Part shown: in pieces, positions 1 to 5,563 of the stretch
Numbering within the stretch: position 1 is the first letter of the stretch
Layout: every line of letters begins with the position of its first letter
Assembly (NCBI GenBank): GCA_947377425.1
Contig: CANCFZ010000136.1
Coordinates: 1 to 6,383 of the forward strand
Length of the DNA: 6,383 nt
DNA from: Flavobacteriaceae bacterium
GTDB taxonomy: Bacteria > Bacteroidota > Bacteroidia > Flavobacteriales > Flavobacteriaceae
Direction: 5' to 3'
Notes under the pieces: model-generated
Database searches by the model: none
The model's input: only the letters and a program-made list of their open reading frames with translations
Told to the model about the DNA's origin: nothing
Position numbers and translations under genes: made by a program

Positions 1-2
1 AT

Positions 3-35
3 GGAAGTATTACTAAGAAAATCATAAAAGAATAA
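3..35 (+). CDS. Possible C-terminal tail of an upstream rightward gene (partial)
   Basis: The frame starting at base 3 reads GSITKKIIKE and stops with TAA at 33-35, six bases before the stem of a strong terminator, as expected for the end of a rightward gene whose body lies left of the window. The frame starting at base 1 also gives a short tail (MEVLLRKS, stop at 25-27), so the reading frame is not certain. Ten residues are too few to name a family. Confidence 0.3.
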   Translation, partial: GSITKKIIKE

Positions 36-40
36 AACTA

Positions 41-67
41 AAAAGTCTCCAAACGGAGACTTTTTTT
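41..67. terminator. Bidirectional rho-independent terminator
   Basis: AAAAGTCTCC (41-50) pairs perfectly with GGAGACTTTT (55-64) around the loop AAAC, giving a 10-bp stem followed by a run of T to base 67. Read on the minus strand the same stem is followed by TTTTTAGTTTTA, so it can end transcription from both sides. It sits between the stop of rsmG (66-68, minus) and the presumed end of a rightward gene, which fits a shared terminator for convergent genes. Confidence 0.9.
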
Positions 68-695
68 ATGCTTTAAACTTCAACGGTACGTGAACCACTT
101 TCTTAGTTTCAAAAAATTCATTGTCAAAAAACTCTGAAATATTATATTCGGTAGCTTTTGGAAAATCTTTCAATTCTTCTGATAAATCGCCACCTTTTAA
201 ATATAAAATTCCATTTTGTAACTCGTGTTTTGAGTTTGATTTAATTTTATTTTTAATCCAAGAAACAAAATCTGGCATGTTAGTCACTGCACGACTTACA
301 ATAAAATCGAATTCATGGTTAACAATTTCAGCACGTTTTTGTTCAGCTTTAATGTTTTTTAGCCCTAAAGCTTTGATGACTTCATTAACCACTTTTATTT
401 TTTTTGCAATAATATCAATAGCATAAAAATTGGCTTCTGGAAATAATATCGCCAATGGAATTGAAGGAAATCCACCACCAGTTCCAACATCCATAATCTT
501 AGAACCAGGTTTGAATTCCAAAATTTTGGCTATTCCCAATGAATGTAAAACATGACGGGTATACAACTCATCTATATCTTTGCGTGAAATAACATTGATT
601 TTAGAATTCCAATCTTCATATAAAGATTGTAATTTTTTAAATTGTTGTATCTGATTATCAGTCAGATTAGGAAATTGCTTTAGAATCTCTTCCAT
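66..695 (-). CDS. rsmG: 16S rRNA (guanine(527)-N7)-methyltransferase RsmG
   Basis: Transfers a methyl group from S-adenosylmethionine to N7 of G527 in 16S rRNA; it acts in the cytoplasm on the small ribosomal subunit, and in other bacteria loss of this modification gives low-level streptomycin resistance (family knowledge, formerly GidB). The 209-residue product matches the family's usual length. Visible motifs are ISRKD (about 36-40) and RHVLHS (47-52) ahead of the Rossmann fold, the SAM-binding loop DVGTGGGFPSIPLA (69-82), the end of strand 2 AID (92-94), the family hallmark SRAV (134-137) and YLKGG (165-169). An in-frame TTG at 711-713 would add six residues, but it lies inside the predicted -7 promoter box, and the ATG at 693-695 gives the usual flavobacterial start MEEIL, so I chose the ATG. 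It is transcribed alone, leftward, from a promoter back-to-back with that of the desaturase gene, and ends in the bidirectional terminator. No key residue appears missing. Confidence 0.96.
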   Translation of the reverse strand: MEEILKQFPNLTDNQIQQFKKLQSLYEDWNSKINVISRKDIDELYTRHVLHSLGIAKILEFKPGSKIMDVGTGGGFPSIPLAILFPEANFYAIDIIAKKIKVVNEVIKALGLKNIKAEQKRAEIVNHEFDFIVSRAVTNMPDFVSWIKNKIKSNSKHELQNGILYLKGGDLSEELKDFPKATEYNISEFFDNEFFETKKVVHVPLKFKA

Positions 696-710
696 TTTAG
701 TACTTTTTGA

Positions 711-718
711 CAAAAATA
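711..718 (-). promoter_or_regulatory. -7 promoter box for rsmG
   Basis: On the minus strand these bases read TATTTTTG, a full match to the Bacteroidota -7 consensus TAnnTTTG. The expected transcription start would fall about 10 bases before the ATG at 695. I could not find a TTG -33 element at proper spacing, so the call rests on the -7 box and its position. Confidence 0.55.
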
Positions 719-773
719 CTACTTTTAGTTAATAATTATGATTTGTTTTCAACTCTAAAAAAATTATAATAAT

Positions 774-781
774 TACCTTTG
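774..781 (+). promoter_or_regulatory. -7 promoter box for the desaturase gene
   Basis: TACCTTTG matches TAnnTTTG exactly and ends 22 bases before the desaturase ATG at 804, leaving a leader of roughly 15-20 bases. No convincing TTG lies 17-20 bases upstream. With the box at 711-718 it makes a divergent promoter region of about 110 bp. Confidence 0.55.
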
Positions 782-803
782 CTACAAATTACGAAAATAA
801 TTT

Positions 804-1898
804 ATGGATACAAATGCACCGGTCTTTTCTAAAAGCGACAATCTTAAATTTTTTAGAACTCTAAATAAAAGAGTAAACGACTACTTCAAAGATAACAATA
901 TCGATAAAACTGGAAACTGGAAATTACACTTGAAAACAGTTGTAATGTTTACTATTTTCTTAACGCCATACTTCTTTCTTTTAGCAATGCAAATGCCTTT
1001 TTGGACTTATCTTTTATTGAATGTAATAATTGGTGTTGGAATGGCTGGAGTTGGAATGAATGTAATGCACGACGGAAATCATGGTGCTTATTCTAGCAAA
1101 TCGTGGGTAAACAAATTTATGGGTGGAAGCATCTATATTTTGGCTGGAAATGTGTACAACTGGCAGGTTCAACATAACGTTTTACATCACACTTACACTA
1201 ATATTCTTGGTCACGATGAAGATTTAGAAGCTGGAAGAGTTTTGCGTTTTACTAAAGAAGCTAAATGGTATAAACATCATAAATTTCAACAATATTATTC
1301 GGTTTTTCTTTATGGATTGTTGACTTTCAATTGGGCAATTACTACCGATTTCCTTCAAATGAAACGTTACTTGAAAAGAAATTTATCTTATGGTGAATTC
1401 AAAAAACCTGTGGTTCGTTGGACAACATTAGTAATCACAAAATCAATATATTTCACGATTTGGTTAGTGCTTCCAATGGTTTTAGGAATTACTTGGTGGA
1501 AAGTGCTAGTAGGATTTTTTGTTATGCACTACACTGCAGGCGTTATTTTAAGTGTTGTTTTTCAATTGGCACATGTTGTTAATGAAACGGATAATCCAAT
1601 TCCGAATGAAGTTGGTGAAATCGAAAATACTTGGGCAGTACATCAATTGTATACAACAGCTAACTTTGCACCTAAAAACTGGTTGGTAAATTATTATACT
1701 GGTGGATTAAATCATCAAATTGAGCACCATATTTTTCCAAATATCAGTCACGTACATTACAATAAAATTGCTGAATTTGTTAAGGAAACTGCCAAAGAAT
1801 GTAATCTTCCATATTATGAATTCAAGACTACTAGAGCTGCAATTTATTCGCACTTTACTCATTTGAGAGATTTAGGAAGACAACCGCAATTATCATAA
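804..1898 (+). CDS. Membrane fatty acid desaturase, front-end (delta-5/delta-6-like) type
   Basis: An integral-membrane di-iron enzyme that introduces a cis double bond into acyl chains using oxygen and electrons from a ferredoxin or cytochrome (family knowledge, PF00487). The 364 residues carry the three histidine boxes: HDGNH (89-93), HNVLHH (124-129) and HQIEHH (304-309). The last is the QIEHH form typical of delta-5/delta-6 'front-end' desaturases, although no N-terminal cytochrome b5 domain is present. Hydrophobic segments lie near 45-62, 66-86, 106-118, 162-180, 208-228 and 232-256, so the His boxes face one side of the membrane. Such an enzyme would adjust membrane fluidity, for example in the cold; the substrate and bond position cannot be read from sequence. 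ATG at 804 is the first Met and follows a -7 box at the right distance. It is followed, 103 bases later, by an aminotransferase gene with a repeat element between, so co-transcription is possible but unproven. Confidence 0.9.
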   Translation: MDTNAPVFSKSDNLKFFRTLNKRVNDYFKDNNIDKTGNWKLHLKTVVMFTIFLTPYFFLLAMQMPFWTYLLLNVIIGVGMAGVGMNVMHDGNHGAYSSKSWVNKFMGGSIYILAGNVYNWQVQHNVLHHTYTNILGHDEDLEAGRVLRFTKEAKWYKHHKFQQYYSVFLYGLLTFNWAITTDFLQMKRYLKRNLSYGEFKKPVVRWTTLVITKSIYFTIWLVLPMVLGITWWKVLVGFFVMHYTAGVILSVVFQLAHVVNETDNPIPNEVGEIENTWAVHQLYTTANFAPKNWLVNYYTGGLNHQIEHHIFPNISHVHYNKIAEFVKETAKECNLPYYEFKTTRAAIYSHFTHLRDLGRQPQLS

Positions 1899-1900
1899 TG

Positions 1901-1972
1901 CAGTACAGACGCAATTAATTCTTCAGTACAGGCGCAATTAATTCTTCAGTACAGACGCAATTAATTGCGTCT
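1901..1972 (+). repeat. Tandem repeat of about 23 bp (3 copies), last copy completing a 20-bp palindrome
   Basis: Three copies of a unit beginning CAGTACAGACGCAATTAATT occur at 1901-1923, 1924-1946 and 1947-1966. The first two end in CTT; the second has G for A at 1932 (CAGTACAGGCG). In the third copy CTT is replaced by GCGTCT, so that 1953-1972 reads AGACGCAATTAATTGCGTCT, a perfect palindrome able to form an 8-bp stem with a TTAA loop. The right arm can alternatively pair with the AGACGCAA of copy 1 (1907-1914). It starts two bases after the desaturase stop codon, which is typical of dispersed intergenic repeats in flavobacterial genomes. It could slow transcription or protect a 3' end, but lacks the T-run of a proper terminator. 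Confidence 0.85.
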
Positions 1973-2001
1973 CTAACTCCCTTTTAATAAACAACACAAC
2001 A

Positions 2002-3192
2002 ATGAACAACCCATTATCAGACAGAATTAACCAACTATCGACATCACAAACGCTTGCAATGGCAGCATTAGCAAGAGAATTAAAAGCACAAGGAAAAGAC
2101 ATCATCAGCTTAAGTTTGGGTGAACCCGATTTTAATACGCCCGATTTCATCAAAGAAGCAGCCAAAAAAGCTATTGATGAAAACTACTCTACCTATTCAC
2201 CTGTTGATGGTTATATGGAATTAAAAGAAGCTATTTGCAGAAAATTCAAACGTGATAATAATTTAGAGTACAAACCTGCAAATATTGTGGTTTCTACTGG
2301 AGCAAAACAATCGTTATACAACATTGCTCAATGTATGATTAATCCCGGAGACGAAGTAATTCTTCCTGCGCCGTATTGGGTTTCTTATTTTGAAATCATC
2401 AAAATGGCTGGCGGAATTCCGGTTGAAGTTCCAACTTCGGTTGAAAGTGATTTTAAAATTACACCGGAACAATTAGAAAAAGCTATTACTCCAAAAACCA
2501 AAATGATATGGTACAGTTCGCCTTGTAATCCGAGTGGTTCTGTTTATAATCGTGTGGAATTAACGGCTTTATCAAAAGTGATTTTGAATCAAAAAAATGA
2601 AATTTATGTAGTTGCAGACGAAATTTACGAACATATTAATTTCTCTGGAACTTTTTGCAGTATTGCAACTATCGACGGAATGTTTGACAGAACAATTACT
2701 GTAAATGGTGTTGCCAAAGCATTTGCTATGACTGGTTGGAGAATTGGTTATATTGGTGCATCAGAAATTATTGCAAAAGCGTGTACTAAAATGCAAGGTC
2801 AAGTAACTTCTGGAGCTAATTCTATTGCGCAAAGAGCAACTATAACAGCTGTCGATGCTGATCCAAGCGTATTGAACGACATGGTTGCAGCTTTCAAAAA
2901 CCGTAGAGATTTAGTAGTTGGTTTAGTAAAAGATATTCCTGGATTCAAACTAAATGTTCCCGAAGGTGCTTTTTATGTTTTTCCAGATGTTTCTTACTAT
3001 TTCGGAAAAACGTTACGCGGAAAATTAATCAATAATGCTGACGATTTTTCTATGTATTTATTATCAGAAGCTAATGTTGCTACGGTAACAGGTGATGCTT
3101 TTGGAAATCCTGATTGTATTCGTTTTTCGTATGCTACTAGCGAAGCATTATTAACTGAAGCTATGAAACGCATTAAAGAAGCTTTGGCATAA
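2002..3192 (+). CDS. Pyridoxal-phosphate aminotransferase, aspartate aminotransferase type (class I/II)
   Basis: Catalyses reversible amino-group transfer, most likely between aspartate/2-oxoglutarate and oxaloacetate/glutamate, in the cytoplasm; it links the TCA cycle to amino acid synthesis (family knowledge, PF00155, AspB-like subgroup). The 396 residues are the usual length. Visible landmarks: substrate-side LGEPDF (39-44), cofactor phosphate-binding STGAKQ (98-103), the ring-stacking PYW (124-126), NPSG with Asn176, ADEIY with Asp206 and Tyr209, the Schiff-base lysine Lys239 in VNGVAKAFAMTGWRIGY, Arg247 in GWR, and the carboxylate-binding Arg374 in IRFSYA. The residue before Lys239 is Ala where many relatives have Ser. 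Related subgroups (kynurenine, aromatic or prephenate aminotransferases) share these motifs, so the preferred substrate is an inference. ATG at 2002 gives MNNPLSDRINQL, a normal N-terminus. No TAnnTTTG box is seen just upstream, so it may be read from the desaturase promoter through the repeat. It ends in a terminator. Confidence 0.93.
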   Translation: MNNPLSDRINQLSTSQTLAMAALARELKAQGKDIISLSLGEPDFNTPDFIKEAAKKAIDENYSTYSPVDGYMELKEAICRKFKRDNNLEYKPANIVVSTGAKQSLYNIAQCMINPGDEVILPAPYWVSYFEIIKMAGGIPVEVPTSVESDFKITPEQLEKAITPKTKMIWYSSPCNPSGSVYNRVELTALSKVILNQKNEIYVVADEIYEHINFSGTFCSIATIDGMFDRTITVNGVAKAFAMTGWRIGYIGASEIIAKACTKMQGQVTSGANSIAQRATITAVDADPSVLNDMVAAFKNRRDLVVGLVKDIPGFKLNVPEGAFYVFPDVSYYFGKTLRGKLINNADDFSMYLLSEANVATVTGDAFGNPDCIRFSYATSEALLTEAMKRIKEALA

Positions 3193-3231
3193 AATTACAA
3201 AAAAATAAATTCCAAATTCCAATTTAACATC

Positions 3232-3264
3232 AAACCTCAAAACTTGAATTTTTGAGGTTTTTTT
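3232..3264. terminator. Bidirectional rho-independent terminator
   Basis: AAACCTCAAAA (3232-3242) pairs perfectly over 11 bp with TTTTGAGGTTT (3250-3260) around a 7-base loop, followed by further T to 3264. It lies 39 bases after the aminotransferase stop and directly abuts the stop of the minus-strand acetyltransferase (3263-3265). On the minus strand the stem is followed by GATGTTAAATTGG, a poor T-run, so it is strongest for the rightward gene. Confidence 0.85.
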
Positions 3265-3820
3265 ATTCGTTTAACTTTCTAATCACTTTTGCAGGATTTC
3301 CTACAGCAAGTGTATTATCTGGAATGTCTTTTGTAACAACACTTCCAGCTCCTATTGTAACTCCATTTCCTATGGTAACTCCAGGACAAATTACAGAGTT
3401 TCCTCCTATCCAACAATCATTTCCTATTGAGACGGGTTTTGAAAACTCAACGGTTCTTCTTTCAATGGCATCAAGTGGATGTGTTGCTGTGTAAATATGA
3501 ACATTTGGACCAAAGAATACATTATTCCCGATTTCGATTTTCATAGTATCCAAAACTACACAATTAACATTAAAATACACATTTTCTCCCGAATGAATAT
3601 TATAACCATAATCGCAGTGAAATGGCGGTTCGATGTATAATCTTTTATGAGCATTTGGTAGTAGTTCGCGCATAATATTTCTTGAATTTCCATTCATCAC
3701 ATATTCGGTTACGTTCAATCTGTGAAGTAATTTTTTGGCACGCAATCGTTCGGCTATTAAAACTTTATCGTTTGCAAAATAGATTTCGCCGTCGAGCATT
3801 TTTTCTTTTTCGGTTTTCAT
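3263..3820 (-). CDS. Sugar O-acetyltransferase, maltose/galactoside acetyltransferase family (left-handed beta-helix)
   Basis: Transfers acetyl from acetyl-CoA to a sugar hydroxyl; it is a cytoplasmic trimer built on a left-handed parallel beta-helix (family knowledge, Maa/LacA/NodL group). The 185 residues match the family length. Residues about 4-60 form the Mac-type N-terminal helical domain (EKEKMLDGEIYFANDKVL, ERLRAKKLLHRLN). FHCDYGYNI (67-75) and YFNVNCVVLD (82-91) begin the beta-helix. TATHP contains the expected catalytic His114. SIGNDCWIGGNSVICPGV (131-148) and the hexapeptide run IGNGVTIGAGSVVTKDIP (150-167) follow, and GNPAKVIRKL (174-183) is the usual end. ATG at 3820 was taken because it gives the common TEKEKMLDGE start; Met8 is the only near alternative. 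The natural acceptor is unknown, and related enzymes act on maltose, glucose, galactosides or Nod-factor chains. It is divergent from a Crp/Fnr regulator gene across 79 bp, which hints at, but does not show, regulation by that protein. Confidence 0.92.
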   Translation of the reverse strand: MKTEKEKMLDGEIYFANDKVLIAERLRAKKLLHRLNVTEYVMNGNSRNIMRELLPNAHKRLYIEPPFHCDYGYNIHSGENVYFNVNCVVLDTMKIEIGNNVFFGPNVHIYTATHPLDAIERRTVEFSKPVSIGNDCWIGGNSVICPGVTIGNGVTIGAGSVVTKDIPDNTLAVGNPAKVIRKLNE

Positions 3821-3842
3821 TTCATCCCATTTTAATGGCTTT

Positions 3843-3850
3843 CAAATATA
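3843..3850 (-). promoter_or_regulatory. -7 promoter box for the acetyltransferase gene
   Basis: The minus strand reads TATATTTG, a full match to TAnnTTTG, ending 22 bases before the acetyltransferase ATG at 3820. A TTG -33 element at the right spacing is not visible. Confidence 0.55.
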
Positions 3851-3886
3851 ACATTTCCATGATTTAAAAACTTAAATTAAAAATTG

Positions 3887-3894
3887 TATTTTTG
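3887..3894 (+). promoter_or_regulatory. -7 promoter box for the Crp/Fnr-family gene, very close to its start codon
   Basis: TATTTTTG matches TAnnTTTG and its last base lies only five bases before the ATG at 3900. Transcription would be expected to begin at or within a few bases of the ATG, which would make a leaderless or near-leaderless mRNA. No TTG -33 element at standard spacing was found. Confidence 0.5.
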
Positions 3895-3899
3895 AACTT

Positions 3900-4475
3900 A
3901 TGCAATCCATTCTACAAAATATCGCCAAACATGTTTCTTTAACTCCCAAAGAAGAAGCTTTGTTTTTGTCTAAAACAGAAACCAAATCATACAAATCAAA
4001 ATCCATCTTGTTAAGTTCTGGAGAAATTTCAAAGTATACTTATTTTGTCAATTCAGGCATTTTGCGAAGTTTTACTATCAATGATAACATCATCGAACAT
4101 GTGTTGCATTTTGCTTGCGAAGGTTGGTGGATTGGTGATATGTATAGTTATATTTCAGAAAAACCTGGTAATCTTTTTATCGAGGTTCTTGAGAATACTG
4201 AACTCGTTATAATCTCTAAAGAAAACCATCAGAAACTCTATCAAGAGATACCCAAGTTGGAACGCTTTTTCAGGATTCTTGCCGAAAATTCTTTGGTAGC
4301 ACATCAAGAGCGGCTAATGGACAATTTGAGTTTAACAGCAGAAGAACGGTTTGAAAAAATGTGCAAGAAGTACCCAACATTAATTCAGAAAGTAGCTCAA
4401 AAACATTTGGCTTCTTATATTGGTGTAACTCCCGAGTTTTTTAGCAAGATGAAGAGCAGATTGTTGAAGAAGTAA
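3900..4475 (+). CDS. Crp/Fnr-family transcriptional regulator
   Basis: A predicted cytoplasmic DNA-binding regulator. The 191 residues carry a cyclic-nucleotide-binding-like beta-roll (about 24-110, with the glycine turn SSGEISKYTYFVNSGILRSF at 39-58), a long dimerisation helix (about 115-145) and a compact C-terminal helix-turn-helix (about 160-188, KHLASYIGVTPEFFSKMKSRL). This layout is the short Crp/Fnr type abundant in Bacteroidota. The phosphate-binding cassette of true CRP (an Arg plus small residues after a Gly-Glu) is not seen in the corresponding stretch SYISEKPGNLFIEV, and no FNR-type cysteine cluster is present (only Cys73 and Cys155), so cAMP or iron-sulphur sensing is unlikely; the signal is unknown. 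ATG at 3900 gives a normal N-terminus. It diverges from the acetyltransferase gene and converges with the DUF1801 gene. Regulation of its neighbour is inference only. Confidence 0.88.
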   Translation: MQSILQNIAKHVSLTPKEEALFLSKTETKSYKSKSILLSSGEISKYTYFVNSGILRSFTINDNIIEHVLHFACEGWWIGDMYSYISEKPGNLFIEVLENTELVIISKENHQKLYQEIPKLERFFRILAENSLVAHQERLMDNLSLTAEERFEKMCKKYPTLIQKVAQKHLASYIGVTPEFFSKMKSRLLKK

Positions 4476-4492
4476 TTTTTTTTGTGAGCAAT

Positions 4493-4545
4493 AAGTTGTA
4501 CCACTTTTCTAGGCTTTTTATAGGAATGCTTTTTGGAACTGGGTT
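4493..4545 (+). repeat. Segmented direct repeat, copy 1
   Basis: AAGTTGT (4493-4499), then TTTTTATAGGAATGC (about 4516-4530), then GGAACTGGGTT (4535-4545). The same three blocks, in the same order and orientation but closer together, recur at 5137-5171 (AAGTTGT, TTTTTATCATAGAATGC, GGAACTGGGTT). The two copies lie on either side of the DUF1801 gene with its upstream region. Function unknown. Confidence 0.55.
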
Positions 4546-4580
4546 ATAATAATGATATTTATTAATAAGGCCTATTTTCA

Positions 4581-5012
4581 TTATCTTTTATGTGAAGTCT
4601 TAATTCCATATTGTATTGCCTCTTTAAGCAGTTCAATGGATATCTCTTTTAGCGTTTTAAACTTAATGCAATATCCGGTCACGCTTGCCTTGCCTATTGT
4701 TTTGCCATAGGTTTTGGTTAAATAAGTCTTATCATTGATGCCCAATATATAGATTGAAATTCCGGTTGTGTTGGCACTCATACCTATTTGATAAAACGTT
4801 TTGGTTTTGCCATCTGCATATTTTATTGTATGAAGTCCGTAGCCTATATTGGGATTGGAAACTATTTTGTTTTCGCTGTTTTTACCATCTAAGAACCATA
4901 ATTTACATGCGGGCATTAGTTCCAGAATAATGTGGTGCAACTCTTGCATGTCGCTTTGTTTTGCTGTGGGTTGACTGGCAATATACTCCTGAATTTGTTG
5001 TTGTAGGTCCAT
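4581..5012 (-). CDS. DUF1801 domain protein
   Basis: A small soluble protein of unknown function, 143 residues, whose whole length fits the DUF1801 family (a fold shared with Bacillus frataxin-like YdhG; this is family knowledge and not evidence of iron binding here). Seen in the sequence: an N-terminal helical part (DLQQQIQEYIASQPTAKQSDMQELHHIILELMP, 2-34, split here as two helices), the conserved CKLWFLDGKNSENK (36-49), the NIGYGLHTIKY strand (55-65), FYQIGMSANTTGISIYILG (73-91) and the C-terminal GKASVTGYCIKFKTLKEI (107-124). No signal peptide or membrane segment is present. ATG at 5012 is the only sensible start and follows, by 35 bases, a minus-strand -7 box (5048-5055) in one arm of an inverted repeat. 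The gene is convergent with the Crp/Fnr gene, and its surroundings are repeat-rich, suggesting an accessory gene. Confidence 0.85.
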   Translation of the reverse strand: MDLQQQIQEYIASQPTAKQSDMQELHHIILELMPACKLWFLDGKNSENKIVSNPNIGYGLHTIKYADGKTKTFYQIGMSANTTGISIYILGINDKTYLTKTYGKTIGKASVTGYCIKFKTLKEISIELLKEAIQYGIKTSHKR

Positions 5013-5047
5013 TTTTATTGCGTTTTCTTTTTAAACAATATTAGATG

Positions 5048-5055
5048 CAAACTTA
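5048..5055 (-). promoter_or_regulatory. -7 promoter box for the DUF1801 gene
   Basis: The minus strand reads TAAGTTTG (match to TAnnTTTG), giving an expected leader of roughly 30 bases before the ATG at 5012. No clear -33 TTG is present at normal spacing. Confidence 0.5.
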
Positions 5056-5107
5056 TAAGCAGAGTTTTTGCTGTTGTAAACAGAGAAACGCCTTATATAA
5101 ATACTTA

Positions 5108-5115
5108 TAAATTTG
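5108..5115 (+). promoter_or_regulatory. Possible rightward -7 promoter box without an obvious gene
   Basis: TAAATTTG on the plus strand is the mirror of the DUF1801 promoter box, within the other arm of the inverted repeat. Downstream on the plus strand there is no convincing coding frame; the next gene is on the minus strand, so a transcript would be non-coding or antisense to the 3' end of the membrane-protein gene. It may simply be a by-product of the dyad symmetry. Confidence 0.3.
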
Positions 5116-5136
5116 CATCATAAATTTAACATTTAA

Positions 5137-5171
5137 AAGTTGTTTTTTATCATAGAATGCGGAACTGGGTT
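5137..5171 (+). repeat. Segmented direct repeat, copy 2
   Basis: AAGTTGT (5137-5143), TTTTTATCATAGAATGC (5144-5160) and GGAACTGGGTT (5161-5171) match the blocks of 4493-4545 in order and orientation, with different spacers between blocks. This copy abuts the stop codon of the minus-strand membrane-protein gene, whereas copy 1 lies beyond the 3' end of the DUF1801 gene, so both sit at the 3' side of a minus-strand gene. Confidence 0.55.
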
Positions 5172-5173
5172 TT

Positions 5174-5539
5174 TTAATCTAAGTTTTTCCAACCTGAAAC
5201 ATTATTTTTTTTAAGTTGTAATAAACCAAATAGTGCTATCAAACAAATTATGCCAAAGATTGAATGCGAAATTTCATGATCGTTTATTATTTCAATAGCT
5301 AGTAATATAAGATTAGTTATTAAAATTCCCCAAAAGCCTAATTTGACCCAGTTAAAAAGTAAAATACAAAATCCTACATTCAAAATCCAAACTGAACCAA
5401 TAAGTAAAACCATATTTTCAGTAGTATTCTCTGGTACTTTGTCAGTATGGAAGAAAAATACAATTGACATAACGGAATATGCAAATATTAAATAGATTAA
5501 CCAAGCTGTTAGGCAACCATGTCTTTTTTTGTTTGTCAT
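5174..5539 (-). CDS. Small four-helix membrane protein of unknown function
   Basis: A 121-residue, strongly hydrophobic protein. Four membrane segments are visible at about 9-29 (LTAWLIYLIFAYSVMSIVFF), 42-63 (ENMVLLIGSVWILNVGFCILLF), 67-86 (LGFWGILITNLILLAIEII) and 92-109 (HSIFGIICLIALFGLLQL). It has a basic N-terminus MTNKKRHGC (positive-inside rule: N-terminus in the cytoplasm) and a short polar tail LKKNNVSGWKNLD. The N-terminal HGCLTAWL and C-terminal KKNxVSGWKNL stretches look like features of an uncharacterised family of small Bacteroidota membrane proteins, but I cannot name it or give a function. ATG at 5539 is clear. No -7 box is seen upstream; instead the attC-like element at 5564-5696 ends about 25 bases before the start codon, so it may depend on read-through from the gene to its right. 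Confidence 0.8.
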   Translation of the reverse strand: MTNKKRHGCLTAWLIYLIFAYSVMSIVFFFHTDKVPENTTENMVLLIGSVWILNVGFCILLFNWVKLGFWGILITNLILLAIEIINDHEISHSIFGIICLIALFGLLQLKKNNVSGWKNLD

Positions 5540-5563
5540 TTAAGTTTTTCGCTTTTTAAACTT

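Larger units (their letters stand above)
5044..5119. repeat. Inverted repeat (16-bp arms, 44-bp centre) with an outward -7 box in each arm
   Basis: GATGCAAACTTATAAG (5044-5059) and CTTATAAATTTGCATC (5104-5119) are inverted copies with one mismatch (5052 against 5111). Each arm contains a full TAnnTTTG box pointing away from the centre: TAAGTTTG on the minus strand (5048-5055) and TAAATTTG on the plus strand (5108-5115). The arm on the left faces the DUF1801 gene. Such an arrangement could be a pair of divergent promoters, a dyad bound by a regulator, or the terminal repeats of a small non-coding element. Confidence 0.7.

Noticed and set aside
121..426. Open frame of 101 codons on the plus strand
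   Set aside because: Fully antisense to rsmG, whose motifs are unambiguous.
1901..1972. Tandem repeats as a possible CRISPR array
   Set aside because: Units abut directly with no unique spacers, and no cas genes are near.
1953..1980. Palindrome as a rho-independent terminator for the desaturase
   Set aside because: The stem is followed by CTAACTCCC rather than a T-run; it may affect transcript stability but is not a clear terminator.
1938..2165. Open frame of 75 codons on the minus strand
   Set aside because: It lies antisense to the start of the aminotransferase and across the tandem repeat, with a composition not like a protein; a shadow frame.
3252..3494. Open frame of 80 codons on the plus strand
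   Set aside because: It is antisense to the beta-helix repeats of the acetyltransferase; the repetitive Pro/Thr/Phe content mirrors the hexapeptide codons.
3682..3867. Open frame of 61 codons on the plus strand
   Set aside because: Antisense to the N-terminal domain of the acetyltransferase and runs into the divergent promoter region; no start signal.
4476..4580. Terminator between the convergent Crp/Fnr and DUF1801 genes
   Set aside because: TAGGCTTTTTAT and AATAAGGCCTA could pair imperfectly and there are T-runs, but no stem is good enough to call.
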